Assembly: GCA_002071445.1 (NCBI GenBank)
Contig: MWFE01000058.1
Coordinates: 1-41,202, forward strand
Direction: 5' to 3'
Origin: Bacteroidetes bacterium ADurb.Bin008
GTDB lineage: Bacteria; Bacteroidota; Bacteroidia; Bacteroidales; Tenuifilaceae
Length of the DNA stretch: 41,202 nucleotides
Shown: positions 41,077-41,202 of the stretch, piece after piece
Numbering within the stretch: the first letter of the stretch is position 1
Layout: every line of letters starts with the position of its first letter
Notes under the pieces: model-generated
What the model saw: only the letters and a program-made list of their open reading frames with translations
What the model was told of the DNA's origin: nothing
The model's database searches: none
Made by a program: the position numbers and the translations under genes

Positions 41077-41202
41077 ATGAAGAGGACAGTAAGTTTTCTC
41101 GTTGGCGCAATCCTTTGGTTGGGTACCTTTGCTCAGGCACCCCAGGGATTCAACTATCAGGCCGTTGTACGCAATGCACAGGGCGTACCTTTGGCTCAGC
41201 AG
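41077..41202 (+). CDS. Fibre-like protein, N-terminal fragment at window edge (fibre 5)
   Basis: The first 42 codons of a fifth paralogue, cut by the window end. The signal peptide (MKRTVSFLVGAILWLGTFAQ) is closest to that of fibre 1, and APQGFNYQAVVRN starts the shared N-terminal domain. Its leader shares AGTTAACACCAAA with fibre 1 (41043-41055 and 29806-29818). The remainder lies outside the window. Confidence 0.88.
   Translation, partial: MKRTVSFLVGAILWLGTFAQAPQGFNYQAVVRNAQGVPLAQQ

Noticed and set aside
29840..41202. Prophage or tail-fibre module interpretation
   Set aside because: Signal peptides, individual promoters and terminators, and the absence of any capsid, tail, lysis or integrase gene argue for cellular secreted proteins, though downstream sequence is not visible.

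Overview
The window comes from a member of the Bacteroidota, most likely an anaerobic, fermentative one of the order Bacteroidales. Evidence seen: Bacteroidota promoter elements (TTTG about 19-21 bases before TAnnTTTG), phylum-typical families (DUF4270, DUF2461, a stand-alone GT5 N-terminal domain next to panC-panD, TonB receptor with a carboxypeptidase-like N-terminal domain, lipoproteins with K-acidic-acidic surface-export signals) and a multisubunit [FeFe] hydrogenase. The rank below phylum is inference. There are no tRNA or rRNA genes, CRISPR arrays, transposases or phage structural genes.

Layout. 1-829 (-) is the 5' part of a secreted protein cut by the window edge. 830-1367 is intergenic with a REP-like repeat. 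1368-13983 is mostly housekeeping: trpS (+); a leftward operon reading GT5-like domain, DUF4270 lipoprotein, glmS, DUF3267 zincin, DUF2461; a rightward block panC, panD, UPF0104 flippase-like protein, a degenerate HldE-like nucleotidyltransferase, radA, DUF2147, comF; and ubiX converging on comF. 14386-17858 encodes a compact three-subunit NAD-linked [FeFe] hydrogenase (NuoE-like, NuoF-like, catalytic HydA) ending in a strong terminator.

18264-24529 is an apparent outer-membrane uptake locus: two surface lipoproteins sharing a C-terminal domain, a TonB-dependent receptor, a lipoprotein that looks like two tandem sulfite-oxidase-fold domains without any molybdenum-ligand cysteine, and a secreted protein of unknown family. 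A 20-bp perfect palindrome upstream of the hydrogenase operon recurs with one mismatch in 18 positions just before the first lipoprotein gene, suggesting one regulator touches both loci. 24688-29472 returns to housekeeping: asnS, rpoN (sigma-54), a PAP2-like membrane protein and an amidohydrolase.

29840 to the window end is the most striking region: four complete genes and the start of a fifth for large secreted fibre-like proteins. Each has a signal peptide, a shared roughly 110-residue N-terminal domain, two to four tandem copies of a 38-40-residue module, a long repetitive shaft (14-residue YadA-head-like repeats in three genes, about 24 copies of a 17-residue repeat in the other) and a C-terminal self-cleaving trimerisation chaperone (peptidase S74/endosialidase type, Ser and Lys five residues apart) ending in a coiled coil. 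Leaders, N-termini, shafts and C-termini are shuffled between the genes, and a segment of about 1.49 kb is present twice at a fixed offset of 2902 bp. I read this as an actively recombining locus for variable surface or extracellular fibres.
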